From Hyunsoonleella pacifica (GTDB lineage Bacteria > Bacteroidota > Bacteroidia > Flavobacteriales > Flavobacteriaceae), in the NCBI RefSeq assembly GCF_004310335.1, contig NZ_SIRS01000001.1:1-64000 (forward strand): 64,000 nucleotides of DNA, written 5' to 3'. How positions within the stretch are numbered: position 1 is the first letter of the stretch; every line of letters starts with the position of its first letter. The translations under genes and the position numbers were made by a program. Below the pieces are notes generated by a model, which worked only from the letters and a program-made list of their open reading frames with translations, ran no database searches and was not told where the DNA came from. Positions 16,860 to 25,402 of the stretch are shown piece after piece.

Positions 16860-18722
16860 CTAGTCTTCCAATTTTGCCGATAATTCAAACCAACGTTCTT
16901 CTTTAGTTTCAATTACTTCAATAAGGTTTTGCAGCTCTTCCGAAAGGGACTTAATTTCATCTTGAGATAAATTAGGATTATTAAATTTATTTTCTAATTC
17001 CTTTTTGTCAAAAGCCAAACTATTTAATTTACTTTCAATATTTCGTAATTCTTTTTCCTCATTAAAAGAAAGCTTAGAGGCTTCATTTTGTTTCCACGAG
17101 TGTTTTTCTTTTTTGTCGTCTGCTACTTTTGCAATTACAGGTTGACTATCTTCATAAGTTCTATAGTCACTATAATTTCCAGGGAAATCTTCAATAACAC
17201 TTTCGCCTTTAAATACGAAAAGGTGGTCTATAATTTTATCCATAAAATACCGATCATGCGATACTACAATAATGCAACCTGGAAAATCAAGAAGAAAACT
17301 TTCTAATACATTAAGGGTTACAATATCAAGGTCGTTTGTTGGCTCATCAAGAATTAAAAAGTTAGGATTTTGGATTAAAACTGTACATAAATATAAACGC
17401 TTACGTTCGCCACCGCTTAGTTTTTCAACAAAATCATATTGTTTTTTTCTACTGAAAAGGAAGCGTTCTAATAATTGTTGTGCACTTATTTGTCTCCCTT
17501 TTTTTAAAGGAATATAATCTCCAAACTCTTTAATAACTTCAATTACCTTTTGCTCTGGTTTTATGCTGATGCCGTTTTGAGTATAGTAGCCAAATTTTAC
17601 AGTTTCTCCTTTTACAACTTTACCAGAATCTGGTTTGTCGGTTTGAGTTAAGATATTTAGAAAAGTAGTTTTACCAGTACCGTTTTTACCAATAATACCT
17701 ATGCGTTCTCCTTTTTTAAAGGTATAATCAAAACTATTTAATATGGTTTTGTCTTTAAAAGCTTTAGAAACTTTATGAAACTCAAGAATTTTACTTCCTA
17801 GGCGTTCCATATTTAATTCTAACTGCAGTTCATGTTCTTTTCTTCGTTGGTGTGCTTTGTGTTTTATTTCAAAGAAATCATCTATTCTAGATTTGGATTT
17901 TGTAGTTCTAGCTTTAGGTTGTCTACGCATCCATTCTAATTCCTTTTTAAATAACTGTTTAGTTTTTTCTGCTTCTACGTCGTCACGTTCTTTACGTTCT
18001 TCTTTCTTTTCTAGGTAATATGAATAGTTGCCTTTATAATTATAAAGTGATCCATTATCTAGTTCTATAATTTCATTACATACACGCTCTAAAAAATATC
18101 TATCATGAGTAACCATAAAGAGTGTAATATTTTCTTTGGCAAAAAAATCTTCTAACCACTCAATCATTTCTAAATCTAAGTGGTTGGTGGGTTCGTCTAG
18201 AATTAGTAAATCTGGTTTGTTAATTAATGCGTTAGCCAATGCTAAGCGTTTCTTTTGTCCACCAGAAAGGGTGCTTACTTTTTGTTCTAAGTTTTCAAGT
18301 TTAAGTTTAAAAAGGATTTGTTTGTATAGCGTTTCAAAATCCCATGCTTGATGACGTTCCATAGCATCAAATGCAGCTTGATAATTTTCAGTGTCTTCAG
18401 GGTTTAAAAGTGCTTTTTCATAGTTTGTAATTATCTTAAGAGTAGGGTTGTCGCTAGCCAAAATGGTATCTTCTACAGATAGTGATTTATCAAAATTTGG
18501 ATCCTGTGATAAAAAAGACACTTTTATATCTTTTCTGTATATAATATTTCCAGAATCTGCAGTATCACTACCAGATAAAATATTTAAGATAGATGTTTTT
18601 CCCGTACCATTTTTGGCTACAAATGCTATTTTTTGATCTTTATGGATACTAAATGAAATATTTTCAAAAAGTGTAAGTTCTCCATAAGACTTAGATATAT
18701 TTTCGACAGTGAGGTAATTCAA
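16860..18722 (-). CDS. ABC-F family ATPase (Uup-like)
   Basis: 620 residues with two ABC ATPase domains on one chain and no membrane segment. Walker A sites are GTGKTSILN and GTGKTTFLN; signatures are LSGGQKKRLALANAL and LSGGERKRLYLCTVL; Walker B sites are LLILDEPTNHLDL and FLILDEPTNDLD. The charged linker (EKTKQLFKKELEWMRRQPKART) and C-terminal coiled coil fit Uup/TaeB-type ribosome-associated ABC-F proteins. The start codon is TTG (MNYLTVENISKSYG); no upstream ATG fits the conserved N terminus. It is divergent from the polysaccharide locus. Confidence 0.92.
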   Translation of the reverse strand: MNYLTVENISKSYGELTLFENISFSIHKDQKIAFVAKNGTGKTSILNILSGSDTADSGNIIYRKDIKVSFLSQDPNFDKSLSVEDTILASDNPTLKIITNYEKALLNPEDTENYQAAFDAMERHQAWDFETLYKQILFKLKLENLEQKVSTLSGGQKKRLALANALINKPDLLILDEPTNHLDLEMIEWLEDFFAKENITLFMVTHDRYFLERVCNEIIELDNGSLYNYKGNYSYYLEKKEERKERDDVEAEKTKQLFKKELEWMRRQPKARTTKSKSRIDDFFEIKHKAHQRRKEHELQLELNMERLGSKILEFHKVSKAFKDKTILNSFDYTFKKGERIGIIGKNGTGKTTFLNILTQTDKPDSGKVVKGETVKFGYYTQNGISIKPEQKVIEVIKEFGDYIPLKKGRQISAQQLLERFLFSRKKQYDFVEKLSGGERKRLYLCTVLIQNPNFLILDEPTNDLDIVTLNVLESFLLDFPGCIIVVSHDRYFMDKIIDHLFVFKGESVIEDFPGNYSDYRTYEDSQPVIAKVADDKKEKHSWKQNEASKLSFNEEKELRNIESKLNSLAFDKKELENKFNNPNLSQDEIKSLSEELQNLIEVIETKEERWFELSAKLED

Positions 18723-18861
18723 ATCCTTTTTTTACAAATAACGTAAAAAAACAAAAACAGCGAGATTTTCTGTTTACTTTCTGGTATGTATTTTTAATAA
18801 AACTAGAAGAATATGGTAATTTCAAAAGTCGCGTAGAGTTTTATTATTCACGATGAAAGGT

Positions 18862-18869
18862 TATATTTG
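18862..18869 (+). promoter_or_regulatory. -7 box at the head of the polysaccharide locus
   Basis: TATATTTG matches TAnnTTTG exactly, 20 bases before the wza-like ATG. The expected -33 position (about 18840) reads TTT rather than TTG, so the promoter may be weak or need an activator. No inverted repeats flank it, so there is no sign of an invertible promoter of the Bacteroides type. Confidence 0.5.
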
Positions 18870-18889
18870 TCTAACTCAAACCCATAGAA

Positions 18890-19684
18890 ATGAAGCGTTT
18901 TTTTTGGTTTAACCTACTTATTTTTAGTTTATTGTTTTCTTCATGTATTACCAACAAGGATGTGGTGTATTTACAAGATAAAGGAGGAAAGGTAAACGAC
19001 TCAAGTCAAATACAGGTTTTAACCAAGCCTTACAGAGTTCAGGTAAACGACATATTAAGTATTAATGTTAAGGCTTTAGATGAAGAATTAGTAGATATTT
19101 TTAATCCAATAGATAATGCAAATACCTCAGCTCAACAGGGTGCAGGACTTTATTTCAGTGGTTTTACTGTAGATATTCACGGAAATATCGAGTTCCCAAT
19201 TCTTGGGAAAATAAATGTTTTAGGTTTTACAACAGATGAGATAGAGGTTAAGGTAAAAAGAGAACTTCTTAATCAATATTTTAAGGAAACTGCTGAGATT
19301 TTTGTTTCAGTAAAGTTAGCAGGTTTGCGTTACACTGTAACTGGAGAAGTAGGAGGTACAGGAGTTTATGTGTTATTTCAAGATAGAGTTAACATAATTG
19401 AAGCATTGGCAAATGCTGGAGATATTTTACAGACTGGAGATAGGAAAGATGTTTTAGTAATCAGACAATACGCTGATGGTCAAAAAATACATCATATAGA
19501 TTTGACAGATATATCCGCAATGAAGTCACCCTACTACTACATACAACCAAATGATATGATTTTAGTAAAACCATTAAAGCGAAAAGCAATTGGAGCTGGT
19601 GCTACAGCGACACAAACAATTACAACAGTTGCCTCAATGTTTTCGGTATTGGTGTCCATATATTTTTTAACAAGAAACCTATAA
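18890..19684 (+). CDS. Wza-like polysaccharide export lipoprotein
   Basis: 264 residues with a lipoprotein signal (FSLLFSSC, Cys19). A polysaccharide export domain (about 45-150, KPYRVQVNDILSINVKALDEE and VDIHGNIEFPILGKINVLG) and an SLBB domain (about 150-235, YTVTGEVGGTGVYVLFQDRV) follow. A C-terminal hydrophobic segment (SMFSVLVSIYFLTRN) may form the membrane part. Such proteins form the outer-membrane export channel for capsule or exopolysaccharide. It is the first gene of the locus, 8 bases before the Wzc-like kinase, the usual partner. Confidence 0.93.
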   Translation: MKRFFWFNLLIFSLLFSSCITNKDVVYLQDKGGKVNDSSQIQVLTKPYRVQVNDILSINVKALDEELVDIFNPIDNANTSAQQGAGLYFSGFTVDIHGNIEFPILGKINVLGFTTDEIEVKVKRELLNQYFKETAEIFVSVKLAGLRYTVTGEVGGTGVYVLFQDRVNIIEALANAGDILQTGDRKDVLVIRQYADGQKIHHIDLTDISAMKSPYYYIQPNDMILVKPLKRKAIGAGATATQTITTVASMFSVLVSIYFLTRNL

Positions 19685-19692
19685 TAGTCAAT

Positions 19693-22149
19693 ATGGAAGA
19701 TGAATTTGAAGTTATAGATTCTCAGCAATCTTCGTTTGATATTAATGCTTTTTTATGGAGGGTTCTTAGTTATTGGAAGTTTTTTATCCTGCTCTTATGT
19801 GTAGGTATTTTTATTGTATACCAGCAAAACATAAGAAAACAGCAGTCTTACAGATTAAGTACACAGATAACAGTGGAGGAAGAATCTAATCCATTGTTTA
19901 CATCAAATACTAGTTTAACGTTTAACTGGGGTGGCGTTTCAGGTAAAGTTAAAACTATGATGACATCACTTAAGTCAAGAAGCATCCATGAAAAAGTTGT
20001 TGGTAACTTGGAGTACTATATAACTTATCTTAAACAGTCAAAGTTTAGAAAAGATGATATTTATACAGATGCCCCTTTTAGGGTAAGATTAACACATAAT
20101 TCCCATCAATTATTAAATGTACCTATTAAAATAACGTTTTTAGGAAACAATACTTTCGAATTGTATCTAAATTTAGAATCTTCTCTAATAAACACTCAAA
20201 ATTTTTCAAATCAAAAAAAGTCTAAGCTAGATGTCACTATTGGTGAGTTCAAGAAAACTTATAGTTTAGGAGAGGAGGTATCTTTACCTTATTTCAATGG
20301 AATGTTATATTTAGATGAAGGAAGAAGTGTTTCCCAAAATGAAGAGTATTATATAATGTTTAGTGATTTTGATGCAGTTGTAGCAAAGTATCGTAGTAAA
20401 CTAAACATAAGCAATCCTAAAAATTCTGCAATACTTAATTTGAGTATGGTTGATGTTAACAAATCAAAAATTGTAGATTATTTAAACGAAACCGTAAAGG
20501 TTTTAAGTGAAGACCAGCTAAAAAGAAAAAACCAATTTGTTACCAATACTATAAAGTTTATTGATGAACAATTGGATAGGGTAAAAACACAGTTAACTCT
20601 AAATGCGGATTCTTTAAATGAATATAAATACAAGAATAAAATATTTAACATAAATGATGAAGCTATATCTGTAAATAGTAAGTTAATGGCTTACGAAGAT
20701 GAAAAAGATGATATTGTAAGGAAAATAGCATACTATACTAGTTTAGAAAACTATTTGTTAACTAGTAACTCTTTTACAGATGTGCCAGCTCCTTCAGTAG
20801 CTGGAATAGATGATGGTAACATATTGTCAAATATTGGTAAGATTAACGAACTTTCAGTTCAAAAGTCAAAGTATGGCGCTACTGTGAGGAAAGATGCAAC
20901 AATTTTTTCCGATTTAAACAGACAAATTGATGGGCTCAAAACGGTACTTTTAGAAAATATAAGTTCAGCAAGAAATGAACTGAAAAGGGAGCAGAAAATA
21001 TTAAATTCTAAAATAGCCATTGAAGATGCAAAAATTAGAAAATTACCCAGAGCACAACAGAAGCTTTTTGACATACAAAGGCAATACGCTTTAAGTGAGA
21101 AAACGTATAATGTGTTTTTGGCAAAACGTGGAGAAGCCGAAATAATAGAGTCTGCCAGTGTATCAGATATTTTGGTAATTGATCCAGCTAAGGATACTGG
21201 TGCCATGCCAGTGGATTTAAAATTAGAGTCAAGATATATGTTTGCTGTAATAGGAGCTATTGTTCCTCTGTTACTACTAGCTTTCATGATTACTTTTTTT
21301 GATGATAGAATACATAACCCTCAAGTATTAGAGAAATTATCAACTGTTCCTTTGTTAGGAGTAGTTGGCAAAAATACCTTGGATAACAATTTGATTGTAC
21401 ATTTAAAACCTAAATCTACAATTGCCGAAGCTTTTAGGACTATACGTTCTAGTTTACAATATTTCTACAAAAAACATAATTTTCAAGGTTCCAAAACGGT
21501 TATGGTCACGTCTTCAGTGAGTGGTGAGGGCAAAACATTTTGTTCTATCAATTTGGCTACTGTTTTTGCAATGAGCTCAAAAAAAACTGTACTTGTTGGT
21601 TTGGATCTCAGAAAACCAAAAATATTTGGAGACTTTAAGATAAAAAATGATATAGGAGTAGTTAATTATCTCATAGGTCAAAAGGGTATTAAAGAAATTA
21701 TACAATCTACAGTTGTACCTTGTCTAGATGTAATTACTTCAGGGCCAATTCCTCCAAATCCTTCAGAGTTATTAATGAAGGAAAAAATGGATGTTTTAAT
21801 TGAGGATTTAAAAAATAGATACGATTACATTGTTCTTGATACTCCTCCGATAGGTCTTGTAGCTGATGCTTTTGAGCTATCTGAATATGTAGATGCAACT
21901 ATATATATGGTTAGACAGGACTACACAAAAAAAGGAATGATAAAGTTAGTTAATGATAAGTACAACAAAAAGGAAATAGAAAATTTAAGTTTTGTTTACA
22001 ATGGGTATAACCAAAAGGGAAAGTATGGCTACGGTTATGGCTATGGTTATGGCTACGGTTATGGTTATGGTAAATATGGTAATGGGTATCATGATAATGA
22101 AACAAGTAAAAAAACTTGGGTAAAACTTTTTAGGTCCTTCTTTAAATAA
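19693..22149 (+). CDS. Wzc-like polysaccharide co-polymerase / tyrosine autokinase
   Basis: 818 residues. A Wzz-type chain-length domain lies between two membrane segments (about 26-45 and 517-537) with a long periplasmic coiled coil. The cytosolic BY-kinase domain has Walker A (SSVSGEGKTFCS), Walker A' (VLVGLDLRKPK) and Walker B (YIVLDTPPIG). The tail carries the Tyr cluster expected of autophosphorylation, here as eight uninterrupted Tyr-Gly pairs followed by KYGNGYH. It controls chain length and export with the Wza-like lipoprotein. The Tyr-Gly run is encoded by near-identical 6- and 18-base repeats. Confidence 0.93.
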   Translation: MEDEFEVIDSQQSSFDINAFLWRVLSYWKFFILLLCVGIFIVYQQNIRKQQSYRLSTQITVEEESNPLFTSNTSLTFNWGGVSGKVKTMMTSLKSRSIHEKVVGNLEYYITYLKQSKFRKDDIYTDAPFRVRLTHNSHQLLNVPIKITFLGNNTFELYLNLESSLINTQNFSNQKKSKLDVTIGEFKKTYSLGEEVSLPYFNGMLYLDEGRSVSQNEEYYIMFSDFDAVVAKYRSKLNISNPKNSAILNLSMVDVNKSKIVDYLNETVKVLSEDQLKRKNQFVTNTIKFIDEQLDRVKTQLTLNADSLNEYKYKNKIFNINDEAISVNSKLMAYEDEKDDIVRKIAYYTSLENYLLTSNSFTDVPAPSVAGIDDGNILSNIGKINELSVQKSKYGATVRKDATIFSDLNRQIDGLKTVLLENISSARNELKREQKILNSKIAIEDAKIRKLPRAQQKLFDIQRQYALSEKTYNVFLAKRGEAEIIESASVSDILVIDPAKDTGAMPVDLKLESRYMFAVIGAIVPLLLLAFMITFFDDRIHNPQVLEKLSTVPLLGVVGKNTLDNNLIVHLKPKSTIAEAFRTIRSSLQYFYKKHNFQGSKTVMVTSSVSGEGKTFCSINLATVFAMSSKKTVLVGLDLRKPKIFGDFKIKNDIGVVNYLIGQKGIKEIIQSTVVPCLDVITSGPIPPNPSELLMKEKMDVLIEDLKNRYDYIVLDTPPIGLVADAFELSEYVDATIYMVRQDYTKKGMIKLVNDKYNKKEIENLSFVYNGYNQKGKYGYGYGYGYGYGYGYGKYGNGYHDNETSKKTWVKLFRSFFK
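22024..22071 (+). repeat. In-frame Tyr-Gly codon repeat in the kinase tail
   Basis: Eight consecutive TAY-GGY codon pairs. The unit is 6 bases and the alternation of TAT/TAC and GGC/GGT gives an 18-base near-repeat. Slippage would change the number of Tyr residues without breaking the frame. Confidence 0.85.
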
Positions 22150-22174
22150 TTCTTAAAAAACAAATCTAAAGGCA

Positions 22175-23065
22175 TTGAGCAACAATAACAACAAATGGCT
22201 TTACACAATTTCCCCAAAAAAAAGTTTAATTCATTTTAACTTTAAGGAGATTTGGCGATATAGGGATTTATTATTTTTATTCGTAAATAGAGATGTAATT
22301 ACGGTATATAAGCAAACTGTATTAGGTCCATTATGGTATTTTATACAACCACTTTTTACTTCAGTTATCTTTACCTTAATCTTTAACAATATAGCAGAAA
22401 TAGAAGTAGGAGAAGGGGTTCCTGCATTTCTTTTTAATCTAGCAGGTATTACCTCATGGAATTATTTTAGTGAATGTATTAAAGGAACTAGTGATACTTT
22501 TAAAAGAAACCAAGGTATTTTTGGAAAAGTGTATTTTCCTAGAGTAATTGTACCAATGTCTACGGTAGTTTCAAATTTGGTAAAGTTTAGCATTCAGATA
22601 TTAGTGTTTGTATGTTTTTATGTTTACTTCGTTTACTTTACAAATAAAGCATATAGTAGTACCCCCCAAGTAGAATTAGTTTTTTTACCAGTGCTGGTTA
22701 TTATAATGGGTGTTTTAGGCTTGGGTCTAGGTATGATAATTTCTTCAATGACAACCAAGTATAGGGATTTAACGTTTTTAGTTGGATTTGGCGTGCAATT
22801 GTTAATGTATGCCTCTGCAGTAATGTACCCCTTAGAACTTATCCAAAAAAAAGTTGAAGCAGGTGTAATTCCTAAATATGCGGGAATATTTATAGAGTAT
22901 AACCCCATGGCTTCAATAGTAGAAATGTTTAGATATATGTGTTTAGGAACAGGTAGTTTTAATCTGAAAAATTTGATTTATGTAGTTGTTGTGAGTTTAA
23001 TAGTTTTTCTTACAGGTTTGGTTGTCTTCAATAGAACAGAAAAAACATTTATAGATACTATTTAG
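22175..23065 (+). CDS. wzm: Polysaccharide ABC transporter permease (Wzm family)
   Basis: 296 residues, with six predicted membrane helices of the ABC-2 type. Family motifs are WRYRDLLFLFVNRDVITVYKQTVLGPLWYF at the N-terminal amphipathic helix (read in parts) and VMYPLELIQ and YNPMASIVEMFRY near the end. With Wzt it exports a lipid-linked polysaccharide across the inner membrane. The start codon is TTG (MSNNNNKWLY). Its ATPase partner is not the next gene: a pyruvyltransferase gene lies between them. Confidence 0.92.
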   Translation: MSNNNNKWLYTISPKKSLIHFNFKEIWRYRDLLFLFVNRDVITVYKQTVLGPLWYFIQPLFTSVIFTLIFNNIAEIEVGEGVPAFLFNLAGITSWNYFSECIKGTSDTFKRNQGIFGKVYFPRVIVPMSTVVSNLVKFSIQILVFVCFYVYFVYFTNKAYSSTPQVELVFLPVLVIIMGVLGLGLGMIISSMTTKYRDLTFLVGFGVQLLMYASAVMYPLELIQKKVEAGVIPKYAGIFIEYNPMASIVEMFRYMCLGTGSFNLKNLIYVVVVSLIVFLTGLVVFNRTEKTFIDTI

Positions 23066-23074
23066 TTACTTAAA

Positions 23075-23881
23075 ATGAAGATAAGATTATATTGGTGGCA
23101 AGAAAAACGCAAGGATGGCAGAGAAAATTATGGAGACTTAATGTCAAAATATTTGATTGAAAAAATTTCAAATAGTACAGTGAAAACGGTAACTCATCCT
23201 TCAAGACGTTTATATAAATATTTACTTAAGCATTATATTAGCATAGGAAGTATTATATCATCAGCAAATGAAAACTCAATTGTTTGGGGAAGTGGTATTA
23301 TTAAAAAGGATGATAATATAAGAGATGCTGAGTTTTTAGCAGTAAGAGGTCCAAAAACTAGAAAGAGAATTTTAGAAAAGGGGTTTAATTGTCCTGAGGT
23401 TTACGGAGATCCTGCATTATTAATGCCTGAATATTATAGCTCGAAAATTGATAAGAAATATAGTATTGGAGTGATACCTCATTATGTTGATTATAAAGAG
23501 GTTAAAAAACAATTTGTAAATAATTCTTCTGTGAAAGTAATTGATTTACTAACATTTAATGTAGAAAAAACAACCGACGAAATATTAGAATGTAAGTATA
23601 TTATTTCTTCTTCTTTACATGGAGTTATTGTAGCTCAAAGCTACAATATTCCTGCATTATGGGTTAAATTTTCAAATAAATTGTCAGGAGATAATATTAA
23701 ATTTTATGACTACTACGCATCTGTTGGAATTCCATTTAAAGATGAGATTTTTATAAAGCCTATGGATTTGAATGAAGTTCTTATAAATAAGATTTTAAAT
23801 AAAAATAAAACACTTTTGTTAGCAGATACTGTTTTGCAAAAAAAATGTAAAAGAGATTTAATGAAATCCTGTCCTTTTTAA
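23075..23881 (+). CDS. Polysaccharide pyruvyltransferase family protein
   Basis: 268 residues of the polysaccharide pyruvyl transferase family, whose members add a pyruvate ketal from phosphoenolpyruvate to sugars. Typical features are the N-terminal NYGDLMSKYLIEKIS, the FLAVRGPKTRKRI and EVYGDPALLMPEYY segments and the C-terminal SSSLHGVIVAQSYNIPALWV motif. It is a GT-B-like fold without membrane segments. It lies between the two ABC exporter genes with gaps of 9 bases on each side, so it is probably translated with them. It may mark the chain end (see findings). Confidence 0.87.
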   Translation: MKIRLYWWQEKRKDGRENYGDLMSKYLIEKISNSTVKTVTHPSRRLYKYLLKHYISIGSIISSANENSIVWGSGIIKKDDNIRDAEFLAVRGPKTRKRILEKGFNCPEVYGDPALLMPEYYSSKIDKKYSIGVIPHYVDYKEVKKQFVNNSSVKVIDLLTFNVEKTTDEILECKYIISSSLHGVIVAQSYNIPALWVKFSNKLSGDNIKFYDYYASVGIPFKDEIFIKPMDLNEVLINKILNKNKTLLLADTVLQKKCKRDLMKSCPF

Positions 23882-23890
23882 GTTAGAACT

Positions 23891-25159
23891 ATGAATGATA
23901 ATATCATATTAAAGGTTGAAAATCTATCAAAACAGTATAGGTTAGGTTTGGTTGGTACAGGAACCATTAGTCATGATTTGAATAGGTGGTGGAATAGGAT
24001 TAGAGGGAAGGAAGATCCATATTTAAAGGTTGGCGATGTTAATGATAGAAGTACAAAAGGGAGCTCTGAGTATATATGGGCGTTACAGGATATAAATTTT
24101 GAGGTACAACAAGGTGAGGTACTAGGCATTATTGGAAAAAATGGAGCAGGAAAATCTACGTTACTAAAAATACTTTCTAAAGTTACAGGGCCTACAATTG
24201 GAGAGATTAAGACTAAGGGACGTATAGCGTCACTTTTAGAAGTAGGGACAGGTTTTCATGGTGAGATGACTGGTCGTGAAAATATATATCTAAATGGAGC
24301 TATTTTGGGAATGACCAAAAAAGAAATCAGTCATAAAATAAAAGAAATTATTACTTTTTCTGGATGCGAACGCTACATTGATACCCCTGTAAAACGATAT
24401 AGTTCGGGGATGACTGTAAGGTTAGCATTTGCGGTGGCAGCTTTTTTAGAGCCAGAGATTTTAGTGATAGATGAAGTATTGGCAGTTGGAGATGTAGAGT
24501 TTCAGAAAAAAGCAGTTGGTAAGATGCAAAATATTTCGAAAGAGGAAGGACGTACAGTTTTATTTGTGAGCCATAACATGGCAGCTGTTCAAAGCTTATG
24601 TTCCAGATGTCTTATTCTGGATAAAGGAAGAGTTTTCTTTGAAGGTCAAACCAACAAGGCTATTGATTTGTATGTGAAATCTAATAATGATTCATCTACA
24701 GAAAAAATTGAAAAAGATAAAGATAGGGACGGTAATGGTAATTTAGAGTTTACGTCAATAATATTTAATGATGGTAATGGTGTTTTTGTTGGAGATAGCA
24801 TGAAAATTACTCTAGGTTATAAGGCAAAACGAAACATTAAAAGTCTAGATATCGCAATAACAATATGTGCTGGTTATGAGGAACGTATATTAACGATAGA
24901 CAATATGTTTCAAGGTGTATTATTAGACATTACTAAAAGAGAAGGTAAAATAGAAATATTCGTACCTAAAATACATTTACTTGCGGGAAATTATACAATT
25001 AATCTCTGGTCAGCTACTAATGGCGATGTATTAGACTATATTGTAAATGCAAAAAATCTTTATGTGGAAAATGCAGATATTTACGGTACAGGGAAAATGC
25101 TGAGTTCTAAAAAACATGGCATTGTGTTTTCGGAAAAAAGTAAATGGAAAGTTACCTAA
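23891..25159 (+). CDS. wzt: Polysaccharide ABC transporter ATPase with C-terminal sugar-binding domain (Wzt family)
   Basis: 422 residues. The ATPase domain (1-260) has Walker A (GIIGKNGAGKSTLLK), signature (YSSGMTVRLAFAV) and Walker B (ILVIDEVLAVGDVEF). Residues ~275-420 form an extra beta-sandwich like the Wzt C-terminal domain, which in E. coli O8/O9a recognises the modified non-reducing end of the glycan before export. Its presence suggests the exported chain carries a terminal cap. It closes the first gene group of the locus; 243 AT-rich bases without an open frame follow. Confidence 0.93.
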   Translation: MNDNIILKVENLSKQYRLGLVGTGTISHDLNRWWNRIRGKEDPYLKVGDVNDRSTKGSSEYIWALQDINFEVQQGEVLGIIGKNGAGKSTLLKILSKVTGPTIGEIKTKGRIASLLEVGTGFHGEMTGRENIYLNGAILGMTKKEISHKIKEIITFSGCERYIDTPVKRYSSGMTVRLAFAVAAFLEPEILVIDEVLAVGDVEFQKKAVGKMQNISKEEGRTVLFVSHNMAAVQSLCSRCLILDKGRVFFEGQTNKAIDLYVKSNNDSSTEKIEKDKDRDGNGNLEFTSIIFNDGNGVFVGDSMKITLGYKAKRNIKSLDIAITICAGYEERILTIDNMFQGVLLDITKREGKIEIFVPKIHLLAGNYTINLWSATNGDVLDYIVNAKNLYVENADIYGTGKMLSSKKHGIVFSEKSKWKVT

Positions 25160-25402
25160 TTAAGATTCTAATTTTTTGAGGACATAAAAAGAGTATAAGC
25201 TATGTAATTATGCGTAAATAGCACATTCCAATTGAAACAGAAAATCGCAATATAAGTATTATGTAATCTCTCAATTGATTTATGTGTTCTTATAAGGAAT
25301 TTAGTCTTTAACCTTCAATGATTTAAGTTTTGTAAACGAAATTTGTAAAATAAATATTTACGTAAAGAAGTTATTTGGATTAATTTAAAATGAAACTAGA
25401 AA

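Noticed and set aside
18723-18889. Invertible capsule promoter as in Bacteroides
   Set aside because: No pair of inverted repeats flanks the promoter and no invertase gene is nearby.
20859-21287. 142-residue antisense frame in the Wzc-like gene
   Set aside because: It is opposite the coiled-coil and second membrane helix of a clearly coding gene and has no family resemblance.
22024-22071. CRISPR or other spaced repeat array
   Set aside because: The repeats are contiguous 6-base codon pairs within a coding frame, with no spacers.
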